Source of the DNA: Plantago ovata
Taxonomy: Eukaryota; Streptophyta; Magnoliopsida; Lamiales; Plantaginaceae
NCBI GenBank assembly: GCA_028274465.1
Contig: CM051458.1
Coordinates: 82,666,085 to 82,730,084 of the forward strand
DNA length: 64,000 nt
Direction of reading: 5' to 3'
The notes below the pieces were generated by a model. That model had not been told where the DNA came from. It made no database searches and saw nothing but the letters and a program-made list of their open reading frames with translations. Below, one piece after another: positions 43,393-61,288 of this stretch. The position numbers were made by a program, and so were the translations under genes. Position 1 is the first letter of the stretch; each line of letters opens with the position of its first letter.

Positions 43393-46300
43393 CTAAATGT
43401 TCTCCCCCGGAGGTAGCTCTGCTAGTTTTGGAGTGGTTCCCAGAACCCGTTCCATGTCAAAACGAACTTCAATGTTTCGGATACTGTAACCAACCACCAT
43501 AAGCCAGTAGAGTAACTTGGCAAGTTCTGTAGCACTTGTTTCAGTGACGCTGGTCTGTAAAATATAGGAAACTATTTAATATCATCTAATAAACTAAGCC
43601 ATTCATAGCTCACAAACATACATCTGTTGCAGGTGCTTAGGCCATTCATAGCTCACAAACATGCATCTGTCGCAGTTGAAATAAACCATGCAAAGGATTT
43701 ATATTTACGTAATAGATCATATTTATTATTTATGCAAGATACCACAGAATACGCCTTTAATTTCCAAAGAGAGAAATATAGAGGCTCATCATTGCACCAT
43801 GTCAATGTTAAAAGTGAACTTCTTGCTAGCCTACTGTGCAAATTTTTATTATATAAAGACTGGGAATCGCATGTAGTAATATGTACGAATGTATCAAACA
43901 TACCTTCAGAAACCCACGCCTCAAAGAAAGATGATTGAAAAATAATAATAAAATAAATAATCTAAGCCTAAAAACCCATGGATGGATGTGAAATCAAGAT
44001 TTGAAGCTGGACTTTTTGAGTATTTGAGTTGCCATTTAAGCGCAGGAATGTTTTGGAAAAAAACAGGGAGCATAAAGTGGAAAGCAAGCTGCTTTGATGA
44101 GTTAGAAGTTGGGTCGTGATCCTGGATTATTGCCTTGGAAGCTGTCAAAGTTTTTGTGTCCTACACATTGCAGTTTAGATCACAGTTTGAAACTGGAGTC
44201 TAGAAATAGGACTTTTATAGGCTAGCTCCTTATGTTCGAAAGATTGATAAATCATAGTTTTGAACTAGAGTTTATCATCTTGTGCCTGTTTTTTTCTTCC
44301 TTCAGCCACATTGGTGTTTAGGGACTTCCATATGATTGTACTTGAAGGTCTTCTAGAAACAGAGACTTGTAAATTGGGGTATGCCCCTCTTACTTGTTGT
44401 ACAACATTTTGGGCTTAATGGAGTTTAATGTTTCAAAAAAGATTTGAAGTCTCCAAAGCTTTTACACTGTGAAGTACAAGTTGTAGGTTGTCAACAGAAA
44501 AGCGACAATGTTGACTTTGATATTTACAGTTACCTTCATTTGGGCGGGATCTGAGACAGCCAGTAACCGCTTTATGAATGTATTCATTGCCATCACAGCA
44601 TCCTCTCCAGCACTACTTGTTAGCTCCTGATTGATATTGATATATTTGAATAAGGTCCATGAGAATCAATCATAATCAATTAAGAAGATGAAAGGAAAGT
44701 GAATATTCAAACACCCTACACTTCTCCTAACCAATGTACTGAAGCCGCAGGTTCAACAATTAGCCAACTTTATTGATGAAAAACTTTGTTTCTTTGCCTA
44801 TCTTGTTTATGCATTACATGCTTTCTTATTGTTTATTTATAGTACACAGAAATTTTTAGCTGGTCCAGAAACAGAACTGTAGCTAATTTCAGAATGTTCC
44901 AAGCAATCAAATAGTGGAAGTTACTGAGCCATCTGTCCCCACTCCCCAGTAAATCATAGCTCCCACAGTGCAAGCAGTCGTAAACTGCATTGAGCACTGA
45001 TTTGTTTCTCTAACTGGCTTTTTATTTGTTTATACACTTATTAGTTCATGTACCTTAGGGTATGCGCTGCATAGATAGTACTAAGTTAAATATTGTATTG
45101 ATGCTCCAAAAATAGAAACTAAAGTTGAACCAAAGTTCTGACCTTAAGGTTTTGAGGTTCAAGAGATTTTAGATAGTCCAACAGTTCATTCTGTCCGTTT
45201 GCAGATTTTCTTGCCATCTGCTGGTTAAGTTCCTCAATTTCTGCTTCAAGTAACTCGATATATTTCACAGCTTCCATCTTTTCAGGACCTGAAATATTGT
45301 TCCATCTTATAACTTCACCTGATACCTTTTTCTGCGTACCCGGTGCATAATCTGGTACATCCTACATCATCAGCAGACAAGTTGAGCATAACCTAATCAT
45401 ATGTAAAATCAGTACAGACTACAGCATGAACGGCATGCAACAGTTAACACAGGATCCCTACAGTATTGGGGGGGAAAAAAGTAGTTCCGTAACATATAGC
45501 ATGCAACGTTACTCCCCTGCAATATATACAGGGTAAATGACTCAAAGAACTTCCGAGTCAACTCTCACATTAGAGAAATTTAATATTGCAGCAGAGCTCT
45601 CATTCACACGGAAAACTGGTGCATTATAGGAGTAATGCTAGGAGCTTGGAATCCCCAGTTATATTGTAATGCTTTGTGAGAAGTTAAACCACAACAGCAT
45701 AAGCACCAAAGTGGCATTGCCAAAGAGAACATCCTGATGCATAAGCTACCCACAGTAATTGACTCAATCACATATGCATTAGTTTTTCAAGCTAAAATCA
45801 CATGATTGCATGCTAGTAAAGGGAGTGGAAGTGTGGAACAGTCAAAGGTGTCTGATCGGATTGACCTTTAGTGTCTATTCCTAACGAAAGATTATAAAGG
45901 TGCACTCTAGCATCCATAACCAAAATGCAAACCATTTCTTCCTGTATCTATATGGAAAAGACAACAGCTTTTAAATTGAAGATTTCTTCGGAGGGCTTTA
46001 TATTGAACAAATGCCATTACCCTTTCACGATTCTATTTGCTCTCGACACACTAAGATTCTTTCAGAATGTATTGAGACAGGTATAAAGTATGTCACCTTT
46101 ATCTCTTGTGGTTCTGGAAGAGCAACTTGCTCGACGCTTTGCTGCAATTCCAACCGGTACTGAGCATTCCTGAACATATACCCAGTCATCAAGACACTAT
46201 ACATTAGCTGCGCCAGATTTTCCGCAACCTGGTAGATCCATTTGAAAACCACAATCATAACACGTACAACACCAATTTAATCCTCCCACCACCAAAACCA

Positions 46301-46973
46301 ATATGAAACCAACATAAACTTACAGTGGTAACTGTAACAGCAAAAAACTGTGGGGGCAGAGTCCCAATCATATTCGTTACCGTTTGGCGCATAGCATCAA
46401 CTACCTAAATAAAAAACAAGATCAATTACAATTTACAACCCTTCTCCATCACAAAAAACATGACATTTCTGGTTTTAAAACTAAACTACACTAAAATGCA
46501 AATGAATAAGCCCAATAAACAACTAAATAATCACAAAGAACTCGAAAACAACCTGTTGGGGAGCTCTTTTGACAAACAACTCCATGAATTCAGGCTTCAC
46601 CGTTTGTACATACTCCAGCAAAATATCCTTCCTGTTCTTGGGCTATTACAATTAACAGAGGAATTAATTAATTGATTAATTGATTAAACAATCCAATAAT
46701 TGAATGAAAAATTTCGAATATAGGAAGAAAAGGGTTAATCGAACTTACGATAGAGCCATTTGGGGTTTTAGAATCTCCGGTGTTAGGTGAGGTATTTGGG
46801 TCATTTTCAGTGGCTTTAACGAGTGTTAATCTTCTGGGGTTAATCGATGGTTTTCTGAAGAATCGAAGTGAAAATGGGGGCAGTGTATAGGAGGTAGTAG
46901 ATGAAGAAGGAGAGTGAGAAGATGATGATGATGATAAGAGAGACGAAGATAGTTTCAATGTTAAAGACGACAT
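43393..46973 (-). CDS. DUF760 family protein, predicted chloroplast
   Basis: Seven exons on minus: 46973-46749, 46642-46553, 46404-46324, 46228-46097, 45361-45143, 44626-44534 and 43554-43393, all phase 0, giving 333 aa. A Ser-rich N-terminus resembles a plastid transit peptide. Two DUF760-type repeats can be seen: one with VKPEFMELFVKRAPQQ, VVDAMRQTVTNMIGTLPPQF and LMTGYMFRNAQYRLEL, and a second with LLDYLKSLEPQNLKEL, GEDAVMAMNTFIKRLLA and LMVVGYSIRNIEVRFDMER. The end is LAELPPGENI. The family includes UV-B-induced At3g17800; its molecular role is not established. Its 3' end converges on the DHNAT1-like gene 436 bp away. Intron 6 carries a 43-bp tandem duplication near 43597-43680. Confidence 0.9.
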
Positions 46974-47331
46974 TATAGAGATGTTTGTTGAAACTATTCG
47001 AAGCTTTTTTAGTTAACTCCCAATCCAAATGTGTTCTGTTCTGTTCTGTTCTTAACACAAAACAATGTGACCCAAAAAGATAAAGCTTGAAATGCGATTC
47101 TTTACTTGGTCTATCACCTTCTTCAGACACTTCTTTGAGCAAAGTCGCTATTTTGGGATTAGAACATTTGTAAGGGGTTGAATAAATTAGTCATCTGGTT
47201 TTTAGATTATTTATATTTCCATTTTTTATAATCTTTTATCTCACAAATTTACTGTGAGTCCTGCCACTAAACCAAACACCACACTCATTCTACAAACCTT
47301 CTAAAATTTCATTCCAAAAGCAAACGTAAAC
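46974..47331. other. upstream region of the DUF760 gene
   Basis: No gene. A TCTGTTCTGTTCTGTTCT microrepeat lies near 47035-47050. This is the presumptive promoter of the minus-strand gene. Confidence 0.4.
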
Positions 47332-47609
47332 AATCTAAAACAAACGAATGAGTAGATTAGACCTAGATAGTATGATCCAATCCCATTCTTGGACAAGTTA
47401 CCTTTTTTAGATATTGTCAATGCAAGAAATTATGTGTCATGATCTAGTGTCTTGGGTGGTGTTCTTAACAAATCTAAAACAAACGAATGAGTAGATTAGA
47501 CCTAGATAGTATGATCCAATCCCATTCTTGGACAAGTTACCTTTTTTAGATATTGTCAATGCAAGAAATTATGTGTCATGATCTAGTGTCTTGGGTGGTG
47601 TTCTTAACA
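47332..47609. repeat. perfect 139-bp tandem duplication
   Basis: 47332-47470 and 47471-47609 appear identical base for base, both starting AATCTAAAACAAACGAATGA and ending GTTCTTAACA. The identity implies a very recent duplication, or an assembly artefact. Confidence 0.95.
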
Positions 47610-49474
47610 CCTTCCCCACATATTACTTGACACCTAATTCCATGTTTTTAGTCATGCTTACTTAATTCCACGCTTTTAGTTTACTATATACCAAAAGTCT
47701 CAAGTTTAAGCGTCTTATTATTTGTCAGTACTGTATATTTGCAACTAATTGTGTGAGATGCTTAGTAGATTGATGTGTTCACTTTTGTGATACTTTCTCT
47801 AGTGAAGTATTATTGGCAAGATAGTTTCAATATTTCACGCATATTTGTAAAACTATTCTTTCTAATATGAAGTCGCAAGGCTTTCAGATCAGTCCATTAT
47901 GGATGCTTAGATTTTATATCATGTCCATTATATTGAGTATTTACTTTTCACTTATACATTATTATATCATGTACTCTATGATCTATTTGCATATGTCGAG
48001 CAACATGCTTCAGGAACACCTTTCGTATAATACCTGAATTTATCCTAGGTTATGTCGGTACCATCTCCTTGCATCCTTCAAGTATACTGAAGTAGTATAT
48101 CATTATATCGCTTCACATATTACAGTTCAATATATTTGCTAAGATCTCTCATCGGAATTGGTGCATTCATGGGCAATTCGTCTAGATACGTGTGAATCAT
48201 ACATCCTCTCTAGTTATCTGACACAGAAAGGGAAGAACGGTTGTATTCTTGATAGAAAGCAACATCAACGGAAGAATAAAGAATATCCATAGTTAATACC
48301 CAAGGGATGTCAGACATCACTGGGAAATCATCATCATTATTCATCAAAAAAATGACAACGTAAATAATGGGCATATACCTACAACACTTATATAATAATA
48401 ATTTACCTAAAACCTGTCTACGGTAACTAGAACTATAAATAGAAAATGAACTCTAACTAATCTACCCTCGTTATCTCTACGGATAAACTAGAACATCTCT
48501 ATCTTATCCATAAATACTGACTGCAACTGGACGACTCATGCGTGATGGAATCCTAGCACTACCGCATTCTTAAACGAACCTTTTCCCGAAGGTTTACCAA
48601 GTTTCGTCACAACTCCATCCCTTTCCCAGCTCCGGTGAAGCACATTTGCCAGTAGTGTGTAAACATTAAAAAAATGTTAAATTTTAAGAGCATCCCATTC
48701 CCAGGGGCTAATATTTTGGCCTTTTCCAATCGTTCATTACAATATTTTAAAGTATCTCAACCATTTATATACAATTATACATTGTCTCTTGGTGCTAACA
48801 AACACACCACCATACCGAGAACATAAAAAAAAAAAATCCCAAAATTGTTTTATAACATAATCGTCTCTTTCCTATTCGACTATTCCTAACTCTTTTACCA
48901 CTCGAACATCTTATAACACGGCACATTTTCATTCCCAACATAGATATAGAATCATAGATTGTTAAGTTGAATATCATTCCCAGTCTGAACTAGCTTCTTG
49001 TGTAAACACACAAGAAAGCAAATGGGAAAATGCAGTTTAGTTTGCCAAAACCAGCAGTAGCAAAACTCAAAAGCACCTTGTCTTGTAGCTACAGTAACCT
49101 GGTGATCATCTTCATATATAAAAAAAGAAGAAAGAAAGACTTGATAAAACCTCAGAAAGAAAGAGAGAGAAAAAAAGCACAAAACCCCAAAAATCTGAAA
49201 GGAAACCTCACTTTCATTTCCGTTCCAGATCTCTTCTCCTTCCTTTTCTTTCTTCCTTACTCCCTTACAATCCGCACGAATGCAACACCTTTCCCACCAT
49301 TTCTTTATTAATCATCATTCATTATTATTATTAGAATAAAAATAATATTCAACTTCCAACTTCAACTTATTCAATTCAACTACCACCACTCCTACACCAA
49401 CAACAACTTGTTTGTTATTTGTAGCTGTTTAAGTTCATATTTCTAATTGGTGGTGCTTCTTGCTCAGTCAACTC
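47610..49474. other. intergenic region upstream of BSK1 with one coding-like fragment
   Basis: No complete gene. On minus at about 48555-48662 the frame reads ANVLHRSWERDGVVTKLGKP then SGKGSFKNAVVLGFHHA and a stop, which looks like a protein C-terminus but has no recognised family or upstream exon. The right end (49130-49474) is a pyrimidine-rich stretch consistent with the BSK1 leader. Confidence 0.4.
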
Positions 49475-54821
<5,347 letters not shown>

Positions 54822-55070
54822 CTTTCTGTGTAATATTAACCGAGAACCCTTGGCCTGTTTGTTTGTACCCGTAGAATGCAGTGTCTATCTATTATCTGGT
54901 GTGGAATTCGGCGTGTTTAGGAATGTACAATAGGGGGAATTACACTAGTTTAAGCATATCTTGTTTCATTAACAACGTATGCTAAAATGATTGGTATATT
55001 CTTGTATTGTATACATTTCATACATTAGAGCTAATTAATTACACCACACTTCTTTGCCTTTCAAACCGAA
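54822..55070. other. convergent 3' ends of BSK1 and FTSH
   Basis: 249 bp separates the two stop codons. Both 3' UTRs probably lie here and may overlap as antisense transcripts. Confidence 0.5.
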
Positions 55071-58000
55071 TTAAGCAATGTATAATTCAGCCTTGCCATC
55101 AATGAAGAGGCTCATAAACTCCTCACCATCAACAGTTTCTTTCTCCATTAGCAACTGAGCAAGCTTGTGTAGAATATCAACATGTGTTGTAATTATCTCG
55201 GTTGCCCTTGCGTATGCCTTCTCTACAAGTTCTCGTACTTCAGCATCCACCACATCTGCTGTTGCCATGGAGTAATCTTTCTGGGATGACATCTGCAATT
55301 ACAAGTGTGCAGAGTTGATAACCCAAATAACAGAAAATGACTATTTTGCTAAAGCAATTTGCAGGAGCAGGTACCTGTTGACCTAGGAAGGGATTTCCAC
55401 CACCTCCACCAATGGCTATTTGTCCAATCTTCTTGCTGAACCCGAATCTCTCAACCATTTGCCTTGCAACTCTTGAAACTTGCATGAAATCACTGGATGC
55501 ACCTGTAGTTACGTTTTCTGTTCCAAATATAACCTCTTCAGCAACCCTGCACAAAGATACAATATAGTATAAGAGACGAGTCAAAGTTCATCAGAATTCT
55601 CGTCTAGCTTTTACTCATCATTTGCATGACTTGACAGAGTCGCACTGCATTGAAGTGCATGATATAATTGGAAGGAAGAACTAACCTTCCTCCTAGAGCA
55701 ACTGCCATCTGATTCTCAAGGTAACTTCTGCTGTACAACCCAGACTCTAGTCTTTCTTCACTAGGAGCAAAGAAAGTGAGTCCACCAGCTTGGCCACGAG
55801 GAATGATAGAGATCTTTGCAACTGGATCATACTCCGGCATCAGGGCACCAACCAATGCATGGCCAGCCTCTATAACACAAATTTGTAAATTTAACCAGTT
55901 GAACAAATAAAGATAGTGAAATAAAGGCGCATTGTAAACTGCAAAAGAATGTTTCCTTTGAATCATACCGTGATAAGCCACCAGCCTTTTCTTTTCTTCA
56001 GAAACAACAGCATTTTTCTTCTCTGGTCCAGCAATAATTCTCTCAAGTGCATCAGATATCTCATCCTTGCTAATTTCCTTAAGTTCACGCCTTGCTGCAA
56101 GGATAGCTGCCTCATTCATCAGGTTCTGTAAATCCGCACCAGTGAAGCCTGGTGTTCTTCTGGCAATCTTTTCAAAGTCGACATCCTTTGCTAGGGCTTT
56201 GCCTCTGGAATGCACCTGTAGTGGCAAAAATCATCATGATCCAAAGTTGAAATACAAATATACAATAATCACAATCATAACTTGCTTAAACAAGTTCAAT
56301 CAGAATAGATTAGATCCCATATGCCTTGCAGTAACAAGCTGTATTGGACTATGTATCTCCAAGCTACAAAATTTACAAGCAAATTTACTAACTGATGCAA
56401 GATTATGAAATGTAATCGTGGTCACTTGTTTCAACATATCAGGTTCAGGATTTACAATCAAAAAACTAGAAATATATTTGAGAGGTACGCAAGTTACCAA
56501 AACAAGAGCAAGGGATTCTGTGTCACATCTCACATACAAGGGAGTATATTCTTTGCAGTTTACACTTTGATAATATGAAATGGCACACAATTTTGTAACC
56601 ATATATCACGAAATAAGAATTGTGCATTACTGACAAAATGCACCTTATGGTCTATGGAGCAAAACTGCAAAAGATACTGGACATGAGGCGGTCGATCGTA
56701 ACACTTAGTTGACCCCCCCCCCCCCCTGCATTACTGACAAAATGCACCTTATGGTCTATGGAGCAAAAGATACTGGACATGAGGTGGTCGATCATAACAC
56801 TTAGTTGACCCCCCCCCCCCCCTCTCTCATGATTATGCAGGACAGCCAAAGCCACTAAAGGAAAGACTAAAGAGGCAATCACTTAGAATCATTTCATTCT
56901 TTTCCTTGCGTAAGTCAAATTATTGATTACTTACAGATTTGTCATTAACATTGAGCAAATTATCAAGTGAAATTCCCATTTGCTGATACAACACTACACT
57001 GTGTACTTACTCTAGTGAAGATGTTCAGCAGCAAGTGACTAAGACAGACTACATTACCATGATTGTTATGAAGCACTGTCAATTCCATAACTAGATGAGA
57101 CAATATATACGGGTGCAACCTACTTAAGCTTTACTAGTCCTTGATTTGAAGCTCCTAAAATGAGACAATCACTAAATCATGCTTAATCCAAAAATGAAAC
57201 TCCCATCCTATCCTATCTGAGACTTAAATGACGATAACTGAATAACAGTATGTAGTGCAAATCTTTGCAACACAAACTCATCAATAAAGCAGGACCATCA
57301 GCACATACTAGTTCTATACGATTTCCTACTTCCACTGATTTCATTTTAGCAAACATGTAAGTCATTCTAATTTCTAACAAGATGTCCAATTCAACAAACA
57401 TACAAACTGCAAGAAGAAACTAAAAGAACTGAGAATCTAAGAAAGCTTTACTAACCTGAAGAATCTTAACTCTACCAGCAACATCAGGCCTGTCGACAGT
57501 AACCTGTCTATCAAACCTCCCAGGCCTCAACAATGCAGAATCAAGAACATCCGGCCTGTTAGTAGCCGCCAACACAATAACACCCGAGTTACCCGAAAAC
57601 CCATCCATTTCAGTCAAGAGCTGATTAATAGTCTGCTCCCTCTCATCATTCCCACCACCCATCCCCGCTCCTCTCTGCCTCCCCACAGCATCAATTTCAT
57701 CAATGAAAACAATGCAAGGTGCCTTCGCTTTCGCCTTCTCAAACAAATCCCTCACCCTCGAAGCTCCAACACCCACAAACAACTCCACGAACTCCGAAGC
57801 AGCACACGAAAAGAACGGTGTACCGGCCTCACCAGCCACGGCCCTCGCCAACAGCGTCTTTCCAGTCCCAGGAGGACCAACCAACAAACACCCTTTCGGA
57901 ATCTTGGCACCCAATGCAGTGTACTTATCAGGGTTCTTCAAGAAATCAACCACTTCCTGCAACTCCAACTTGGCCTGATCAGCCCCAGCCACATCAGCAA

Positions 58001-58709
58001 ATGTGACTCCAGTCTCAGGCACCTCCTGGAACTTGGACTTCGACCTACCGAAATCCATCGGGCCACCGAGCCCTCCAGGGCCTCCTCCAGGCCCGCCCTG
58101 AGCCCGCCTAAACAAGAAAAAAAGCCCAGCAAAAGCTAGAAACGGAAACAACAAATTGCCAATAAAACTAAACAACCCATTCCCAGTATCACCCTCAGAA
58201 ACAGAAATATCGACACCATTCATGGCCAAGATGTCAATCAAATCAGGGTCATTGGGAACAATGACAGAAGCCCTCTTGCCATCAATAGCAGTGAGCTGAA
58301 GGGTACTCCCCTCTTTGCTGAACCTGACCCTCTCAACCTTACCTTTCTTCACCGCATTCAAGAACTCGCTGTAACGCCACTGGGAGCCTTCTGGGAGATC
58401 AGAGCTGGAAGGCTTAGGGGCGTTCAAGGTGAGATTTTGGGAAAAGGGGGAGGAAGGGGCGGGCTTCTGGGAGTCGAGTTCGATGACTTGGGGAGGTGGG
58501 GGAGTTGTTGAGTCGAGTGCGAAAGCAGCTTGGGGAGTGATTGAGGAGAAGAGTATGGCAGCTAAAGCGGCGTCGTTTTTCCATTTCTTGTTGTTGGTGT
58601 TGAGGATGGATTGGGGTTGGAATTTAAGGAGTTGTTTTCTGGGGACTGTTTTGGGAGTTGGGGGAGAAAGGAAGATCTGGGTACCGAAGAGTAGAGAGTT
58701 GGTTGCCAT
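55071..58709 (-). CDS. FTSH5: ATP-dependent zinc metalloprotease FtsH, chloroplast, type A (FTSH1/FTSH5)
   Basis: Five exons on minus: 58709-57456, 56215-55969, 55869-55686, 55546-55375 and 55292-55071, for 692 aa. A transit peptide and a hydrophobic thylakoid-targeting stretch ([18 protein letters not shown]) are followed by a membrane segment near residues 180-200. Walker A is GPPGTGKT (278-285), Walker B IVFIDEID, and the second region of homology LLRPGRFDR. The zinc site HEAGH (500-504) is split across the exon 2/3 junction. The sequence matches Arabidopsis FTSH1/FTSH5 (VAR1) closely to the end ([14 protein letters not shown]). It forms heterohexamers with type B FtsH2/8 that degrade photodamaged D1. 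FTSH1 and FTSH5 cannot be told apart here. All key residues are present. Confidence 0.96.
56623..56822. repeat. tandem duplication with C14 tracts in FTSH intron 1
   Basis: TGCATTACTGACAAAATGCA begins at 56623 and 56727. Each copy ends in AGTTGA followed by 14 C. The second copy lacks 8 bp found in the first. Each C-run marks the end of a copy. Confidence 0.95.
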
Positions 58710-59230
58710 ATTGGTGATGATGTTTGGGTATGGAGTTAAGAGTTGTGTTTATATGGGGGTTTAAGAAAAGAAAAGGAAGCTGAATTGGTTTAGGAGTGAA
58801 TGGAAGCCATAGATAGATTTGTTGCTTGGGTTGGGTCTACGTGTGTCTCTTTTATCCTGTCATCATTTTCACCCTTTTCAGCTATGACTTATGACTTTTA
58901 TTACTTCTACACTACAGGGAAGAATGGCCACATACTGGTGGCCAAGTCGGAGATCGAGTCGCTCGCCGATAAGGTATTGGAGTCGAGTCCGAAACTAAAT
59001 TATAGTTCATTTTACTAACAAATTGAATATGATTCGATTTAAATAGTACTACTTGTTAACGCTCATTGAAGCTCGTGGGAGATAACACTCATATTTATAT
59101 TAATTTTATTCAACTTATGCAAAATTATTTTTTAAAATATTGGGAATTGTTTTGTTGTATAGAAAACACAATTTCAAATGAGCACTGAGCCACTGAGAAG
59201 GCAAATGATCATAACTAAGTTGAAATATAT
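58710..59230. other. FTSH upstream region
   Basis: Promoter side of FTSH. Short frames only. No other gene recognised. Confidence 0.45.
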
Positions 59231-60530
59231 TCATGCAGTCAGTCACCGCCCACCGGTACGATATATGTCTGAACTTTCCTCCACTTATTCCCATACACTT
59301 GCTTCATTTAGCATATTGGCTAGTGCTCCAGCTGCTATAACTGCTGCAGGGGGTAGTCCGTTGCACTTTGCCGCAATTAGCCTTCCTAAGGATTGCAATT
59401 GTCTTATCACAGATTTTCTGATCCTCCTGTAAGCTCATCCAGAGCATCATACATAGAATTTTAAATATACAATTACGACAACATCATCTGCATGGGGGGA
59501 TATATGTACCACCATAGGAGCTCGTAATGGAACATTCAAATTAATGCCAATTAACTGTGATAATTCTTTTCACTCTTTCTCCAATAATCTTCGGTTTGTG
59601 TAGGACACAAGAGATCCTGATGGACAGATACCACTGCGGAAGATTTCTTATCACAAAGGAGTTGATGAGATAGATACTCAACTTCTCGAGCAATACAACT
59701 GATTTGGACGACACATTTGTTGAGTTGTACACTATCCATTTCTTGTTGCACAATATCCATATCTTTGAGAAAGATCGTGAGAAGAGGAGCTCCTCCCGGG
59801 GAGATTCCATTTGATTTTTCATGTCAGCAGTAAAGTCATGATCATGGCAACTCAGGGAACTTCCCAGACCTTCGAGGAGAGAATCGACAACTGAGAGTAC
59901 TGAATCATATTCAAGGGTATAGACACTCACCATTAGATTATCAGAAGATAGATCTGAGAAGTTGATGCAATAGTCTTTGATCTTTTCATTAAGCAAAGGG
60001 AACTTGTCTAGCATATCTTCAGTGCTCAAGAAAGCTGGCTCACATTAACAGGGCGAGTACAAAACATGCAAGAATAGATAAAGTTTACTGCTTGATTAGC
60101 CAAGTCTTAGAATTGTATAAACAAGTTACTGACTTCCTCTGTATCATTAAACTAAAATGGAGCGTCTCCAAGAAGAGCCAGAAGAAATGTTAACGGATAT
60201 TTGAGGTTCCATCAGAAATAAAAACGAACATGATCTCATTGAAGAGGATCTGGTTCAACATTCAATATCTGGAGGAGGAAATCAATAAAACCTGCAAGCT
60301 GGTGATGTGCTTGGCCATTCCTTTTAGGCACTGTGAAAAATTGTTCCACCGTTGGCATGAACTGATTGACAAACGCCTCAGAGAACTGTCAGCATCTTTT
60401 GAACAGTTTGTAGTACAATCACCAAATTGGTCCACGCTGGTAACCAACGGATTGACCAGGTTTTGGAGTCTCATAAATCATAATGGTATGCATACATCAC
60501 TATGGTCAGAATTGGGACAGGAATAAAATC
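59231..60530 (-). pseudogene. relic of an NLR resistance gene (R1-like coiled-coil plus NB-ARC end)
   Basis: On minus, 60029-59541 reads EDMLDKFPLLNEKIKDYCIN, VDSLLEGLGSSLSCHDHDFT, ADMKNQMES, then in a second frame DMDIVQQEMDSVQLNKCVVQ and IAREVEYLSHQ, then back to QWYLSIRISCVLHKPKIIGE. This resembles the N-terminal Rx/R1-like coiled coil. At about 59430-59280 AAKCNGLPPAAVIAAGALAN corresponds to the GLPLA motif of NB-ARC. The P-loop, most of the NB-ARC and the LRR are absent. An upstream fragment (60474-60282, VDQFGDCTTNCSKDADSSLR) may be more of the N-terminus. Several frame breaks; not functional. Confidence 0.65.
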
Positions 60531-61288
60531 CGGCATTAGAACTACGTAATAGACAACAGATAAGCAGGTCAGGCCGTTCCAGGGAAGATATCGGTCGCAC
60601 CATGGTAGGGGACTTAATTCATCAGTGTTACACTAAGCCAACTCAACCGGGGGTTGGACAAAATGGGTCGGTAAAATAGTCAAGGAGAGGCATAATCTTG
60701 TGTAGTGTTGGATTTTGTTTAGATGATGGTGTTTGATTGTGGTGAGGTTCAGTCAGTTCAGTTCATCATATAGCATCGTTGTCAGTACGTATAAATTGAT
60801 CAGAGACAGGTGGAAGAACATAAAAATAAACCAGGAAAATAAAAATGGCACCTTTACCATTGAGCTGACTAACTGAAACTACAAAAGAATGGGTAAACTC
60901 TAGCAAACCTTTTCCCAACCATGTTATAAATCGGAAAGAGGTTGTCGAGAACTGCATTAGTATGTCAAAAATCAGCACAATCGGAAGCTTAGTATAGCGA
61001 TTAAATATCAATAACATTAAACAGAGAGATAAAATATAAGAGCGACAATCTCAGTATTTTGAACTTCATCACAATCTTGGTTTGGATCATCCAGAAAGAT
61101 GAAAACCTGTCTACAAACAATTCAAATGAATCCATGACGAAATTGTAATTAAACAATTCAAATCAACTATCCATACTCTTAACGACTTACAATCGAAATG
61201 TTACAGAGTTTAGAAAAACTGACCACTACTCAAAGACCAACCAAGAAAAACCGAAAACTTTATGCAAATACAGAAGACTTCAAGGTCA
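60531..61288. other. intergenic, no gene recognised
   Basis: Between the NLR relic and the F-box pseudogene. No coding-like frame or repeat identified. Confidence 0.4.

Noticed and set aside
43627-43938. 103-aa frame inside DUF760 intron 6
   Set aside because: Lies in an intron supported by conserved flanking exons and has no recognisable domain.
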